Virus record (IMG/VR): IMGVR_UViG_3300046810_000574
Location: 1 to 37,271 of that record
DNA from: a virus
Reading direction: 5' to 3' (one strand)
DNA length: 37,271 nucleotides
Shown here: positions 14,581 to 23,013 of the stretch, in pieces
Numbering within the stretch: the first letter of the stretch is position 1
Layout of the letters: each line of letters opens with the position of its first letter
The notes under the pieces: model-generated
Database searches by the model: none
Seen by the model: only the letters and a program-made list of their open reading frames with translations
Told to the model about the DNA's origin: nothing
Translations under genes and position numbers: made by a program

Positions 14581-16674
14581 TTACTTGCCAGCAGCGCTAT
14601 ACAGGCCACGGAAGTCGGCAGGCGCAACACCTGCGTCGATACGCACCTTACTGGCCACGCCGTCGACGCTGAAGCCGTTTTGCTGTTCCACATACGGCGT
14701 ATCAATGCCGTTGAGGTAAGCCACTTCAATGGTGTCGCCACCCTGCTTAGCAGCCATGTACCAGGCCGTTGCCGACGCGTCATCAAGGCGCGGCTCACCG
14801 ATCACTTTGGCAAAGCCGCGGATCGGGTTGATGATGCCAGAGTTAGCATCAGCGCCCGGAACAGAGGCCGAGTTGATGATTTGGTTGGCCTTGTCTTCCA
14901 GGGCCACCGGGGTCAGCACGTAGGCTGGGCGAATGTTCAAGGTGCGAGGCTTGCCACCGTCAACCTGGGTTTTTTGCGAAGCCATCGCAGTCTTACCAGC
15001 GATCAAGCTGGCAATGGACAGCTCAGACGCCGGACCTGCTGCGTTGTTTTTACGCGAAGCATCGAACAACGACTTACCGTCGCGCATCTTCGGCGGACTG
15101 GTCAGCACCGCGTAAACCAAATCGCCGATGGTCGCGCGAGCGGCCTGGCCCATCTTGTACGGCACGTCACTCAGCAAAGACAAGTCGTCGTTGATGATGG
15201 CTTGGCGAGTGATCGAAAACAGCTCACCGTAGGTGGCCAGCGTGATTGGCTCGCCGCGATCACTCAGGGTGATGTGCTTGTACTCGGCGCCCGGGCGCAC
15301 CTCGCGCAAGCTGGGGAACTCCCCCAGGCCGACACGCGAAGAGGTTTTGAAGTCGCTCAACTGACCTTTTTTGGTCCAGAGCTGGAACGTCTCCGGCGCT
15401 TCCTCCCAGCCCTGCAACACCGACTTGCCGGAGATATCCAGCAGAATCTGCCCGAAGTCGCTGGAGCTGTGAGTGAAGGCAAGGCCAACCATCTGCATCG
15501 GGTTGAGCGTGGCCACCAGAATGCCGCGCTCGGTCAGGGATGCCCGGGCAAGCTCGCGCATACTCATGTGGTTCAGGCCGTTGCTGGCCTCGATTTCAGT
15601 GATACCGATGCGCGCTTCCAGGGACGCACGCACCGAGTCGCCAACCAGATTGCCGTTGGAGATATGACCGTGCAGGCCCGGGATATTGGATGGCGTGGAC
15701 TGCTCGCCCAACTTAGCCAACAGCTGCGTTCGGGCACTTTCAACAGTGCAGGCCATGTCAGCTACGCAAGCCTGCAAAAGTTCAGGATGGGCAGTCGCAA
15801 AGCTACCGAACGCGGCAGTGATGCCGGTACGGCGCACGCCCTCCTCGGCAATGACCTGGGCGCGAATCTGATCAGCCGACAAGGAATTTGCCGGAGCCGG
15901 AGCCGGGGCAGGCGCGGGTGCTGGAGCCGGGGCAGGCACTTGGTTACGCGGGTTCATCAGGCTGTTAAAAGCTTCTGGCGGCATGTGTTCAAACTCCTGC
16001 ATGCGTTTCGATTTGAGTTGTGCGGCAGCTACCAGCGGATCAATCAATTGATCAGCGAAGCCGGCTGCCACCGCCTCGCTGCCATCCATCCATGTTTCAT
16101 CCTTCAAGAGCGCGTGGATTTCTTCCGCCCCCTTACCGGTCTTGCTGACGTAGGCCTGCACCAACGTTCCTTCAACCTTGTCGAGCAGGTCGGCATAGCG
16201 GCGCATATCGTCCGCGTCACCACCCTGCGCGCCCCAGGGCTTGTGGATCATCATCATGGCGTTAGTCGGCATATACACCTTGTCGCCCGCCATCGCGATC
16301 ACGCTGGCCATGGAAGCCGCTAGGCCGTCGATGTACACATCTAGGCGGGCCGGGTGGGCCTTGAGCGTGTTGTAAATCGCCATGCCGGCGAACACATCGC
16401 CACCGGGCGAGTGAATGCGCAGATTGATTTGTGACACGTCACCACAGGCGGCCAGATCCTGGGCAAACTGCTTGGCGGTGATACCCCATCCGCCGATCTC
16501 GTCATACAGCAGGATCTCGACACTACCGCGCGCCATGGCGCGCATTGAGTACCAACTCTCCACTGGCTGGTTTGCCGCCGTAATCACGGACGAAACCGAC
16601 GACTGAACCGACGCCCTGGGCATCGTCAGCGCCGGCACTTCACGCTTTCTCTTTTTCGCTTGATAGGTCTGCAT
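14581..16674 (-). CDS. Prohead protease-major capsid protein fusion
   Basis: A 697-residue two-domain head protein. Residues about 45-215 are a ClpP/S49-like serine protease: IHSPGGDVFAGMAIYNTL, catalytic Ser121 in GLAASMAS and His144 in MMIHKPWG. A proline-alanine linker at about 247-262 follows. From about residue 290 the protein is a Mu gpT-like major capsid domain (MSMRELARASL, FSITRQAIINDDLSLLSDVPYKMGQA). In the usual head pathway the protease trims scaffold and capsid proteins and is then lost; here it is translated in fixed 1:1 ratio with capsid protein unless cleaved or internally initiated. The start at 16674 overlaps the portal gene by 35 bases; Met18 is an alternative start. Confidence 0.9.
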   Translation of the reverse strand: MQTYQAKKRKREVPALTMPRASVQSSVSSVITAANQPVESWYSMRAMARGSVEILLYDEIGGWGITAKQFAQDLAACGDVSQINLRIHSPGGDVFAGMAIYNTLKAHPARLDVYIDGLAASMASVIAMAGDKVYMPTNAMMMIHKPWGAQGGDADDMRRYADLLDKVEGTLVQAYVSKTGKGAEEIHALLKDETWMDGSEAVAAGFADQLIDPLVAAAQLKSKRMQEFEHMPPEAFNSLMNPRNQVPAPAPAPAPAPAPAPANSLSADQIRAQVIAEEGVRRTGITAAFGSFATAHPELLQACVADMACTVESARTQLLAKLGEQSTPSNIPGLHGHISNGNLVGDSVRASLEARIGITEIEASNGLNHMSMRELARASLTERGILVATLNPMQMVGLAFTHSSSDFGQILLDISGKSVLQGWEEAPETFQLWTKKGQLSDFKTSSRVGLGEFPSLREVRPGAEYKHITLSDRGEPITLATYGELFSITRQAIINDDLSLLSDVPYKMGQAARATIGDLVYAVLTSPPKMRDGKSLFDASRKNNAAGPASELSIASLIAGKTAMASQKTQVDGGKPRTLNIRPAYVLTPVALEDKANQIINSASVPGADANSGIINPIRGFAKVIGEPRLDDASATAWYMAAKQGGDTIEVAYLNGIDTPYVEQQNGFSVDGVASKVRIDAGVAPADFRGLYSAAGK

Positions 16675-18166
16675 TGACGGTCACTTTCCCGTAGAACTTG
16701 TGATAGGCGTCGGAGCTGAACACCAGCCCTTTAGCCCGGTTGCTTTCGATTTCCGCCTGACGCGAACGCTTAAGCTCTTGCGGGTTTCGCCCGCGCGCTC
16801 GGATCACTTCGGCCTCATCGGCAAATCCCCCCTGCACCAGCGCATCCCAGGCGGTCGCCTCATGCACCGGGTTAATCCAGGGCATCACCGGCCCCTGATA
16901 AACCGCGCCGTACACCGAATCCATGTTTACGTCGCCTGGCGGCACAAGTACGCCGCTGACCAACGCCATTTCGATAAAGGCCCGGTAAACCTTGCGGGAC
17001 CAGTAGTCGATGAATTCGTGCTGCAGCAGGTCGTAACCCAGTTGTGACTCCACCAGTTCCTGACGCTGGGCCGAGTAAGTGCCCGTGTAACTGCGCGTCG
17101 CCGTGGAGTAACCAATGCGCGTACCCGCCGCAACCGCGCGCAACTGACCGTTGCGGAAACTCTCCACAAACTGGCTGGGCCGGTTGCTTTCGATCATTCC
17201 AACGTCTTCGCCGGGCAACAGCCCGTCAAACACCATGCCGGGGGCAATGGGAATACTTCGGGCACCGGTGGCCTGGCCGTCCTTGCCAGCAGTCGTAGGC
17301 GCAACCACGTAGTCGTCGGTAGAGCCCTTCTTGATGAACATCGCCAGGGCCGCGCTGATACGCGCAGCAACGCGCTCGCTTTCTTCGTAATCCTTGATGT
17401 CCGCCAAGCGCGTCAACACGGCGTGCAACAGAGGCTGGCCCCTGTTCTGCCCAATTCGCTTGCGGTACGCGATGTGCAACATCCGATCAGCCGGCACGAA
17501 CTTGGTATCCACCGACATGCTGAAACCCAAGGCACTGCCGGGGTGACGTTTCAGCAGGTTGTATCCGACGACACGGCGCCAGGCGTCGCGTGTGATGCCC
17601 TGGCAAATCCCCTTCGATTCGTCGTTGTAGCTCCAGGGCAGGTAATCAGGCTCCAGCAACTCCAGGGTAAAAGGCACTTTGTGCAAGTGCTTGAAGTTGG
17701 GCACCTTGCCCAACAGCTGCTGGGCTAACGATTCGCCGTCGCGTAGCCAGGTGCGGCAAACCAGCCGCTCCATTTGCGCCCGGGTTAGCTCTCCCGAGGT
17801 TTCCGGCCGCAAGGACCACTCGGCCCACAGGTCTTTGATTTGCGCCGCGAACTCCAGGTGAATATTGCCCGCGTGATCCAGGGGCAGCGGCTCCACCGCG
17901 ATCCCGGCACCACCCACCACGCGCTCTTCCAACCGGTCGAAAATACCCGTCACCAGGTCGTGGTCTTCGTCCAGCTTTCGAGCCTGGCCGCGCAACGATT
18001 CCGCGTCACGCTGCAATGAGCTGTCAGCGCTTCGCGTCTGTCGCTTCGCTTTATGTGTACGCGTGACCTCGGCAGCCTCAAACGCTTGGATCCCGCTACG
18101 GGCCGCTAGGCGCTTCAATCCCGCGCCCGGACTAACCGCCGCAATGCAGCGGTCGAGGAAGTTCAA
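16640..18166 (-). CDS. Portal protein (lambda gpB family)
   Basis: A 508-residue portal of the lambda gpB family (lambda: 533). It has the typical start FLDRCIAAVSPGAGLKRLAARS, the DLVTGIFDRLEERVVGGAGI segment and the conserved STATRSYTGTYSAQRQELVES region. Twelve copies form the DNA channel at the head vertex and bind terminase and gpW. The start codon is TTG at 18166, overlapping the gpW stop as TTGA, with no clear ribosome site of its own; translation is probably coupled to gpW. Confidence 0.93.
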   Translation of the reverse strand: MNFLDRCIAAVSPGAGLKRLAARSGIQAFEAAEVTRTHKAKRQTRSADSSLQRDAESLRGQARKLDEDHDLVTGIFDRLEERVVGGAGIAVEPLPLDHAGNIHLEFAAQIKDLWAEWSLRPETSGELTRAQMERLVCRTWLRDGESLAQQLLGKVPNFKHLHKVPFTLELLEPDYLPWSYNDESKGICQGITRDAWRRVVGYNLLKRHPGSALGFSMSVDTKFVPADRMLHIAYRKRIGQNRGQPLLHAVLTRLADIKDYEESERVAARISAALAMFIKKGSTDDYVVAPTTAGKDGQATGARSIPIAPGMVFDGLLPGEDVGMIESNRPSQFVESFRNGQLRAVAAGTRIGYSTATRSYTGTYSAQRQELVESQLGYDLLQHEFIDYWSRKVYRAFIEMALVSGVLVPPGDVNMDSVYGAVYQGPVMPWINPVHEATAWDALVQGGFADEAEVIRARGRNPQELKRSRQAEIESNRAKGLVFSSDAYHKFYGKVTVNADLSSEKEKA

Positions 18167-18375
18167 CGGAAGTCAGCCAGGGCATAACCCGGACTGCCTT
18201 GCGCGGCCGCACGCTGGGCGGTAACCCGGCGCTCCCATTCGCGTCGACCTGCTTGGATTTGCGGCAGTTCGGCCATGGTGTGGGTGCGACCATTAAAAAT
18301 GGTCGTTTTACCCAGCAGAATGGCGGCCTCTGCCTCCAGATACTTGTCCAGCATCTCCTGCGCGTTTATAGCCAT
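18163..18375 (-). CDS. Head completion protein (lambda gpW-like)
   Basis: A 70-residue protein matching lambda gpW (68 residues) in size and pattern: NAQEMLDKYLEAEAAILLGKT, FNGRTHTMAELPQIQAGRREWERRV. It fills the portal after packaging and is needed before the tail can attach. It lies between the terminase large subunit and the portal, exactly as in lambda, overlapping the terminase stop by 10 bases and the portal start by four. Confidence 0.88.
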   Translation of the reverse strand: MAINAQEMLDKYLEAEAAILLGKTTIFNGRTHTMAELPQIQAGRREWERRVTAQRAAAQGSPGYALADFR

Positions 18376-20429
18376 CCGTTACTTTCCACGTTGTGCCAGT
18401 CGCCAGAGGCGTCGGCTTGAGTTGATGGGGGCTCAGGCCGCGCCGACTCATTCGGCGGCTCTGATTCTTCTGGCTCATTAACGTCAGGCACTTCCGGCAC
18501 CTCCCACGCGCCCGTGGCCGGAACGAACTGAGCCTCCGAGGCCAGTTGCTCTAGATCCAGGCCGAAACGTTCCTGACTGATCCGCAGGGCGGCCAGCGCA
18601 TACACAAAACAGTCGAGGGCCTCGTTGCGGCGGCGGCCACTGGTCCAGCGCTGAACCCGGCGGCCTTTGGAGACCACCCATTCTTTACGCTCGCTTGTCA
18701 GCTGCTTCATTTCGTCTTCGTCACACACCAGCTCGTTGAGGGGCAGGTGGATGCACTCGGGCACCGGACGGTCGCCGTCCGGCTCGATTTTCAAGCGGCT
18801 GTAGATCAGTTCCTTGGCGTTGTCCGTGCCTACCTCAGTGAGGTAAACCCGGTCGCCCTTGGTCTTTTTCTTCGGGAAGGTGGCAATCTTCTTGCCGTAG
18901 GTCGCAGCGCCGAACACCGGGATAACCCAGGTGACGCCATGCTTTTTACTTTCCTTGCGCACTTCGTCCGAGTAGTGGCCGCCGGAGTCCCAGCACCAGC
19001 GCTCTACACGCATTAGCGTGCCGTCTTCGCGGGTGAACTGGCGTCGTATTTCCTGGCCCACTTTCTTGCGAAGCTCAACGCTTGCAGGGTCACCAGTCAG
19101 CACCCAACGGTGAACCAACCACGCTTCCTCGCCGGCGCCGAAGGCCCAAACACGGCCCTCATAACGGTCATCCTGCGTGTCAATCCCGCCGAACAGCGCG
19201 ACGCCCCGGGCGGGTACTTTCAGGTAGTTGCTACGCCGCTTGGCCAGCACTTCCCATTCCAGTTTCTCGCCTTGGTCTTCTTCCCAGGCTTCGCCCAGGG
19301 TGGTGTTGATGAAGGTCTTGAGCTTGCCCCGGTCTTTGCCGACCTTCAGCCACTCGCTGACGACCGAAGCCCAGGTAACGAACTCGGAATACACGGTCCA
19401 GATATGGAACGTGACAGAGCGAGGCGTGGTGATCGGCTGATCGTCAGCGGTAAACCACTCCATCCCGTCGCGCGTCCAAATGCCCTGACGCTCGCAGATG
19501 TAGCGCCCAGTAACCGACGCCTGGATCATTTCGTGGTATTCGAACGAGCAACCGTTGCCGGACTCGCACAAGTACCAGGCTTTTTCTACTTGGCCGTAGC
19601 CATCGAGCCGCCAGCGCATGCCATACGGCTTGTCGAAGGCGCCCCATTTCAAATGCTGCTCTGTGCCGCAGCACGGACATTTGATGTTGAACCGAAGGAA
19701 GTGCGGCGACTCATCAGCCGCCCGGCTGATTTGGCAGCCCTCGCCCACTGACTCGTCATCCTCACCGCCGGCAACGATCACCCCAGGAGTAGACCCACGT
19801 ATTGATTTAGGAAACGTCGCACCTTCAAGACGCTTATCCCCCAGCATCGTCGGGGAGCCCTCGCCCTCGATATCGGCGTCGAACTTTGACAGTTCGTCGT
19901 AGATCACTTCATCAGGGCTTTTCTCCCGGTAGTTGCGCGCAGCCTTACCACCCAGGCACCAAAGCATTTTCGAGTTATCAAAACGCTTTTCGTCCAGGGT
20001 GTTATCCCGGTGCTTCACGCCGTACCAGGGCGCCAAAGCGCGTACCAGGGGAACGTCGCGGATCATCGTTTCGATGTGGCGCTTCATCATGGTGTCGGCG
20101 TCCGGATCGGTCGGGCACCAAGACAACACGTTGCGTTTCTTGTGCTGGATCTTGTAGCCCTTATTGGCTACCAGCATCTTGGTATAGCCAACCCGTGCGG
20201 ACTTCAGCACATTGACTACAGCGATCAGGTCATTGCCCATCGCATTAAGAATGGCGACCTGAAACGGCGCCGTGGTCCAGCGGCCCTCCTGATAGGACGA
20301 CTCGGAGGACAGGTAAAAATGCTTATCGGCCCACTCAACCGCCGTCAGTGGCGGTTCCTTGTAGAGACCGGTTAGGCCCTTACGGACGCTATCAATCAGC
20401 GCCCTCATCCAGGGCTTCGACGAACTCAT
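18366..20429 (-). CDS. Terminase large subunit (lambda gpA family)
   Basis: A 687-residue packaging motor-nuclease of the GpA family (lambda gpA 641). ATPase features include TAVEWADKHFYLSSESSYQEG at the start and the segment VNVLKSARVGYTKMLVANKGY, corresponding to the Walker A/Q-motif region. PDEVIYDELSKFDADIEGEG contains the Walker B-like acidic pair. The nuclease part includes GGIDTQDDRYEGRVWAFG with its acidic residues and CWDSGGHYSDEV. It would cut the concatemer at cos and pump DNA into the prohead with the small subunit. It overlaps the small-subunit gene by 38 bases. The C-terminal tail is acidic and proline-rich. Confidence 0.95.
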   Translation of the reverse strand: MSSSKPWMRALIDSVRKGLTGLYKEPPLTAVEWADKHFYLSSESSYQEGRWTTAPFQVAILNAMGNDLIAVVNVLKSARVGYTKMLVANKGYKIQHKKRNVLSWCPTDPDADTMMKRHIETMIRDVPLVRALAPWYGVKHRDNTLDEKRFDNSKMLWCLGGKAARNYREKSPDEVIYDELSKFDADIEGEGSPTMLGDKRLEGATFPKSIRGSTPGVIVAGGEDDESVGEGCQISRAADESPHFLRFNIKCPCCGTEQHLKWGAFDKPYGMRWRLDGYGQVEKAWYLCESGNGCSFEYHEMIQASVTGRYICERQGIWTRDGMEWFTADDQPITTPRSVTFHIWTVYSEFVTWASVVSEWLKVGKDRGKLKTFINTTLGEAWEEDQGEKLEWEVLAKRRSNYLKVPARGVALFGGIDTQDDRYEGRVWAFGAGEEAWLVHRWVLTGDPASVELRKKVGQEIRRQFTREDGTLMRVERWCWDSGGHYSDEVRKESKKHGVTWVIPVFGAATYGKKIATFPKKKTKGDRVYLTEVGTDNAKELIYSRLKIEPDGDRPVPECIHLPLNELVCDEDEMKQLTSERKEWVVSKGRRVQRWTSGRRRNEALDCFVYALAALRISQERFGLDLEQLASEAQFVPATGAWEVPEVPDVNEPEESEPPNESARPEPPSTQADASGDWHNVESNGWL

Positions 20430-20946
20430 CTAGAAGCTCCGGCAAGGTGTCGGCCAGGTTGACCGCTTCGTTCCGCGTAACGGCTATTTCACGTTGGATA
20501 GCCTCGATGTGACGCACCTCGATATCCGGGTGCTTGCGTTTCACTTTGATGTGAATGGTGTCCAGGGTTGAGCCGAGCATCGCGCTCAACTTGCCCAGGG
20601 CGAACAGACAGAAATCCACCGGCACCAGCTTTTTGGCTTTCACCCGATTACGCATTTCCTGCGCGTCGGCTTGCTCAGTGGTCAACCGCAGTTTCTGCTG
20701 CGCTTGCTTGTACTCAATCAGCGGATCGATGGGTTGGCCTTCATCATCGAGCGGTTGTTGTTTCTCGCCCTTGTGAACCAGCCGGTTATCCAGCACAGAA
20801 CGCACGTCATAAAACGACTCCCGGCCGATCTTGGCGATGGGCGTCACCCCCCATTTATCGAAGGCTTGCGTGGTAATCCCGAGGCTGTCCGCCATGCGCG
20901 ACTTGTTCAGCCACTCAGGTTTACGAGTGATGGATTGATTAGCCAT
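20392..20946 (-). CDS. Terminase small subunit (DUF1441/Nu1-like)
   Basis: A 184-residue DNA-recognition subunit of the terminase. The N-terminus holds a winged-helix-like segment (LNKSRMADSLGITTQAFDKWGVTPIAKIG) that would bind the packaging site. A long helical coiled-coil part follows (IEYKQAQQKLRLTTEQADAQEMRNRVKAKK) for oligomerisation. The C-terminal end is acidic (ELLDEFVEALDEGAD), probably the contact with the large subunit. Length and plan fit the DUF1441 group and lambda Nu1 (181). The gene is first in the packaging block, and the presumed cos region lies directly upstream. Confidence 0.88.
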   Translation of the reverse strand: MANQSITRKPEWLNKSRMADSLGITTQAFDKWGVTPIAKIGRESFYDVRSVLDNRLVHKGEKQQPLDDEGQPIDPLIEYKQAQQKLRLTTEQADAQEMRNRVKAKKLVPVDFCLFALGKLSAMLGSTLDTIHIKVKRKHPDIEVRHIEAIQREIAVTRNEAVNLADTLPELLDEFVEALDEGAD

Positions 20947-21145
20947 AACTACACAACAACCAACCTTTGAAAATGGGTCATATATAGCGAAGACGCGGGG
21001 CCCGAATTACCCCCATGAGGGGTGGGGGTCCGGGAGTACCTTCGGTTTTTCCTCCGGGCCGACCTGTCAAGCGAAAAAGGCGAGAAAACCGAAGAAAAGG
21101 GCACTTTTTTTCACCTTTTCTCTGACTTCCCGTCGACTACAGCCA
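20947..21145. other. Non-coding gap upstream of terminase, possible cos/packaging site
   Basis: This 199-base gap holds no convincing gene. It contains a dense G/C block at about 20995-21035, including a small CCCC-TCAT-GGGG dyad, and a 10-bp perfect inverted repeat, CTTCGGTTTT at 21040-21049 and AAAACCGAAG at 21085-21094. In phages with lambda-type terminases, cos and the small-subunit binding sites lie directly upstream of the small-subunit gene. I cannot identify the cut site from sequence alone. Confidence 0.35.
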
Positions 21146-21883
21146 TCAACGAGCCGAAGCCATCGCTTCAGCCCAGGCGGTGGCTGCGTCAGCCTGATAG
21201 TTCGCGTTGACGATGTTCTGCCCGATCTTGAAGAACGGGAAAATGGTTCGATACTTGGGCGCTGAATCGCTAAAGATGAACACCGGCCGTACCGCATCCC
21301 CCATCCCCATCGACTTGCGCTCCCACACACCATGCGTGCCGTCGACATCACCCGAGAAGAAGCGATGGGCGTTGCCCTTGCGTCGACTCCTGGCACTGCC
21401 ACTGGCGTTTGCTTGATAGCCCCGCGTCGACTCAGCAGCACCCAGGCCCGATAGGATCTTTAACATCGTGCCGCGTGACACGTTGCCGTACTGATTCATA
21501 AAAGCTGTAGTGGGTACGGCGAATTGACCGCTGCGCATGATGCCGCGCGCGATCAGTGATTTCTCGAAACGCTTGTGAGGCCGCAGACCACCACTCACCG
21601 CCTGCTGCAGGTAGGTGTCGGCAGGAATGCCCGAAGCCCAAGAGTCTTTGAAGTAGACCTCAGCGGCTCGCTTCTTGGTGGCCATCTTTACGAACAAGCT
21701 GTTCAGCGTGGTCGGCGTGGGCCGATGCAAGCGCTTCTGCATCACTGTAATAGATCCCTTTTTGACCCGTTGAGCTAATAGGGTCGCGGTACGGGCCATC
21801 ACAAATGGAATGTGCTTTTTCTCTAGCTCCCGCATGCCCGCAGAGACAGGGAACGCGTCCAGCGACATATCGACCTTGAACAT
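21146..21883 (-). CDS. Possible minor tail protein (lambda gpZ-like)
   Basis: A 245-residue basic protein. The first 75 residues (HIPFVMARTATLLAQRVKKG, then VMQKRLHRPTPTTLNSLFVKMATKKRAAEV in short motifs) and the last 40 (IFPFFKIGQNIVNANYQADAATAWAEAM) resemble the prophage minor tail protein Z group, which acts in tail completion or connection. The start at 21883 has a clear AGGGAG ribosome site. The location, upstream of the terminase genes rather than with the tail genes, is unusual for gpZ, so this is a family-level guess with limited support. There are no membrane segments. Confidence 0.5.
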   Translation of the reverse strand: MFKVDMSLDAFPVSAGMRELEKKHIPFVMARTATLLAQRVKKGSITVMQKRLHRPTPTTLNSLFVKMATKKRAAEVYFKDSWASGIPADTYLQQAVSGGLRPHKRFEKSLIARGIMRSGQFAVPTTAFMNQYGNVSRGTMLKILSGLGAAESTRGYQANASGSARSRRKGNAHRFFSGDVDGTHGVWERKSMGMGDAVRPVFIFSDSAPKYRTIFPFFKIGQNIVNANYQADAATAWAEAMASAR

Positions 21884-22245
21884 TTTCTCTCCCTGTTCTA
21901 TCTACTGACCGTTAACGGCATGACTTAAAGCCGGGTCCATAGCGCCTGGCATTAGGAGCCAAAAATTACCTACGTTATCTAGCAGGCCTCGCGCACCGCT
22001 GGAAGCTTGGACGCGCGGCTCGCTGCCGCTTCCGTAAGCATGGAGCGTACATAGGACTGCGACAGGAGGCATCGCTTAAGGCGGCATAGAGCTTTTCCCC
22101 TTTAACCTGGATAGGTCGCGACTTGGTGGTCGTAGTGTTGTTGAGAAACTATGAAGGTTTGTTACAGCCGTTCGTCGTACAAACTCGTTTCACTTGAGCA
22201 CCCGCCGACATAATGAATAATCCGGGGCAAAGGTTGGGACACACC
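21884..22245. other. Non-coding stretch between gpZ-like gene and lone plus-strand ORF
   Basis: About 360 bases without a credible gene on either strand. It contains a small CCGTTAACGG palindrome near 21909 and several GCGC-rich short dyads, but I see no clear promoter, terminator or RNA gene. It separates the leftward late genes from the only rightward gene in this half of the phage. Confidence 0.4.
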
Positions 22246-22494
22246 ATGAACATAGAAAAAATCAAGAGCGATTTAGACAAGGTCGCTACCAACTATCGAC
22301 TGCTCGCTGAAGCAATGCTGCAAATAAGGGACACGCCGCTTGTGCACGACCCAGACTTCATCAAAATTCTTGAAGATCTCAGGGATGCTATGGCGATCTA
22401 TAGAGAACAAATCCGTTTACTAAGCGAGTGCGCCGCTAGGCGCGAAATTATTGCTGGACGATCAAGGCCGGTATTGCGTTTGGTGAAACGCTAA
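22246..22494 (+). CDS. Lone plus-strand small protein, unknown
   Basis: An 82-residue protein opposite in direction to all genes around it. It begins NIEKIKSDLDKVATNYRLLAEAMLQIRD and reads as one or two long amphipathic helices with a basic C-terminus (GRSRPVLRLVKR). I do not recognise the family. I chose the ATG at 22246, preceded by AAAGG at a rather long distance; an in-frame ATG at 22213 lacks a ribosome site. A single gene inserted against the late operon is the usual form of a moron expressed in the lysogen, but I cannot point to a strong promoter. The coding status is probable rather than certain. Confidence 0.5.
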   Translation: MNIEKIKSDLDKVATNYRLLAEAMLQIRDTPLVHDPDFIKILEDLRDAMAIYREQIRLLSECAARREIIAGRSRPVLRLVKR

Positions 22495-22523
22495 AGCGCT
22501 CTGACGCGAGTTGTTTCCCGGAC

Positions 22524-22868
22524 TTATTGGCCGCCATTTGTGCCGCCTGGAGCTGAGCCGCTAACGCCCGCCTTGCGCGCCAAAAATTGCGTGTATAGGC
22601 CTCCGGCAACGTCTGCACCTATCACGGCGATCACGATGCCAAGGCCGGCCGCGAGGTAAAGGTTGTTCCAAAGTGCCATTGCCAGCAGTAGCGTGGCCAT
22701 ACCCAGCAGTCCAGAAGCGAGGAAGCGCAGTGCAACTCGCTGAAGGATTTGGCGAAGTCCCAAGTCGCTGCCTGATGCACGAAGCATTTCTCCCGACAAA
22801 CCGGCGAGGCTCAGCAGAACCAACAACCACAACGGTACATCGGTCAGCGCCTGATGCTCGGAGTTCAT
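22524..22868 (-). CDS. Holin (lambda S-type family, three membrane segments)
   Basis: A 114-residue membrane protein with three hydrophobic segments (about 11-27, 46-66 and 69-92: VPLWLLVLLSLAGLSGEML, FLASGLLGMATLLLAMALW, LYLAAGLGIVIAVIGADVAGG), an outward acidic N-terminus and a hydrophilic C-terminus. This fits class I holins of the phage holin 3 / lysis S group. It would form the lesions that free the cytoplasmic GH19 endolysin. It stands alone upstream of the packaging genes, some 21 kb from the endolysin and spanins, so the lysis genes are split between the two ends of the late operon. There is no obvious dual start motif of the lambda S107/S105 type. Confidence 0.8.
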   Translation of the reverse strand: MNSEHQALTDVPLWLLVLLSLAGLSGEMLRASGSDLGLRQILQRVALRFLASGLLGMATLLLAMALWNNLYLAAGLGIVIAVIGADVAGGLYTQFLARKAGVSGSAPGGTNGGQ

Positions 22869-22949
22869 CTTGAGTCCTCAAATAGGTCGGCCTCCACGTC
22901 GCTGGCATCCGCTTTAGGCAAGGAGACAGGCGTGGGGCCGAAAACGAAA

Positions 22950-22973
22950 AAGCCCTGCTCAATTGCAGGGCTT
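22950..22973 (-). terminator. Intrinsic terminator, second of a tandem pair before the holin
   Basis: A perfect 9-bp stem AAGCCCTGC / GCAGGGCTT with a 6-base loop, followed on the minus strand by TTTCG after the paired TT. It lies between the unknown late gene at 23104 and the holin. Confidence 0.8.
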
Positions 22974-22985
22974 GTAAATAGGAAC

Positions 22986-23013
22986 AAAAAACCCGGCTCA
23001 GTGGCCGGGTTTT
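22986..23013 (-). terminator. Intrinsic terminator, first of a tandem pair before the holin
   Basis: An 8-10-bp stem (AACCCGGC / GCCGGGTT) with a 6-base loop, with T-rich flanks on both sides, so it could act in either direction. Together with the hairpin at 22950 it would stop unmodified polymerase before the holin and structural genes. Confidence 0.8.

Noticed and set aside
14566-16323. 585-codon open frame on the plus strand
   Set aside because: It is antisense to the capsid-protease fusion gene, with composition rich in His, Arg and Gln typical of a reverse-strand shadow.
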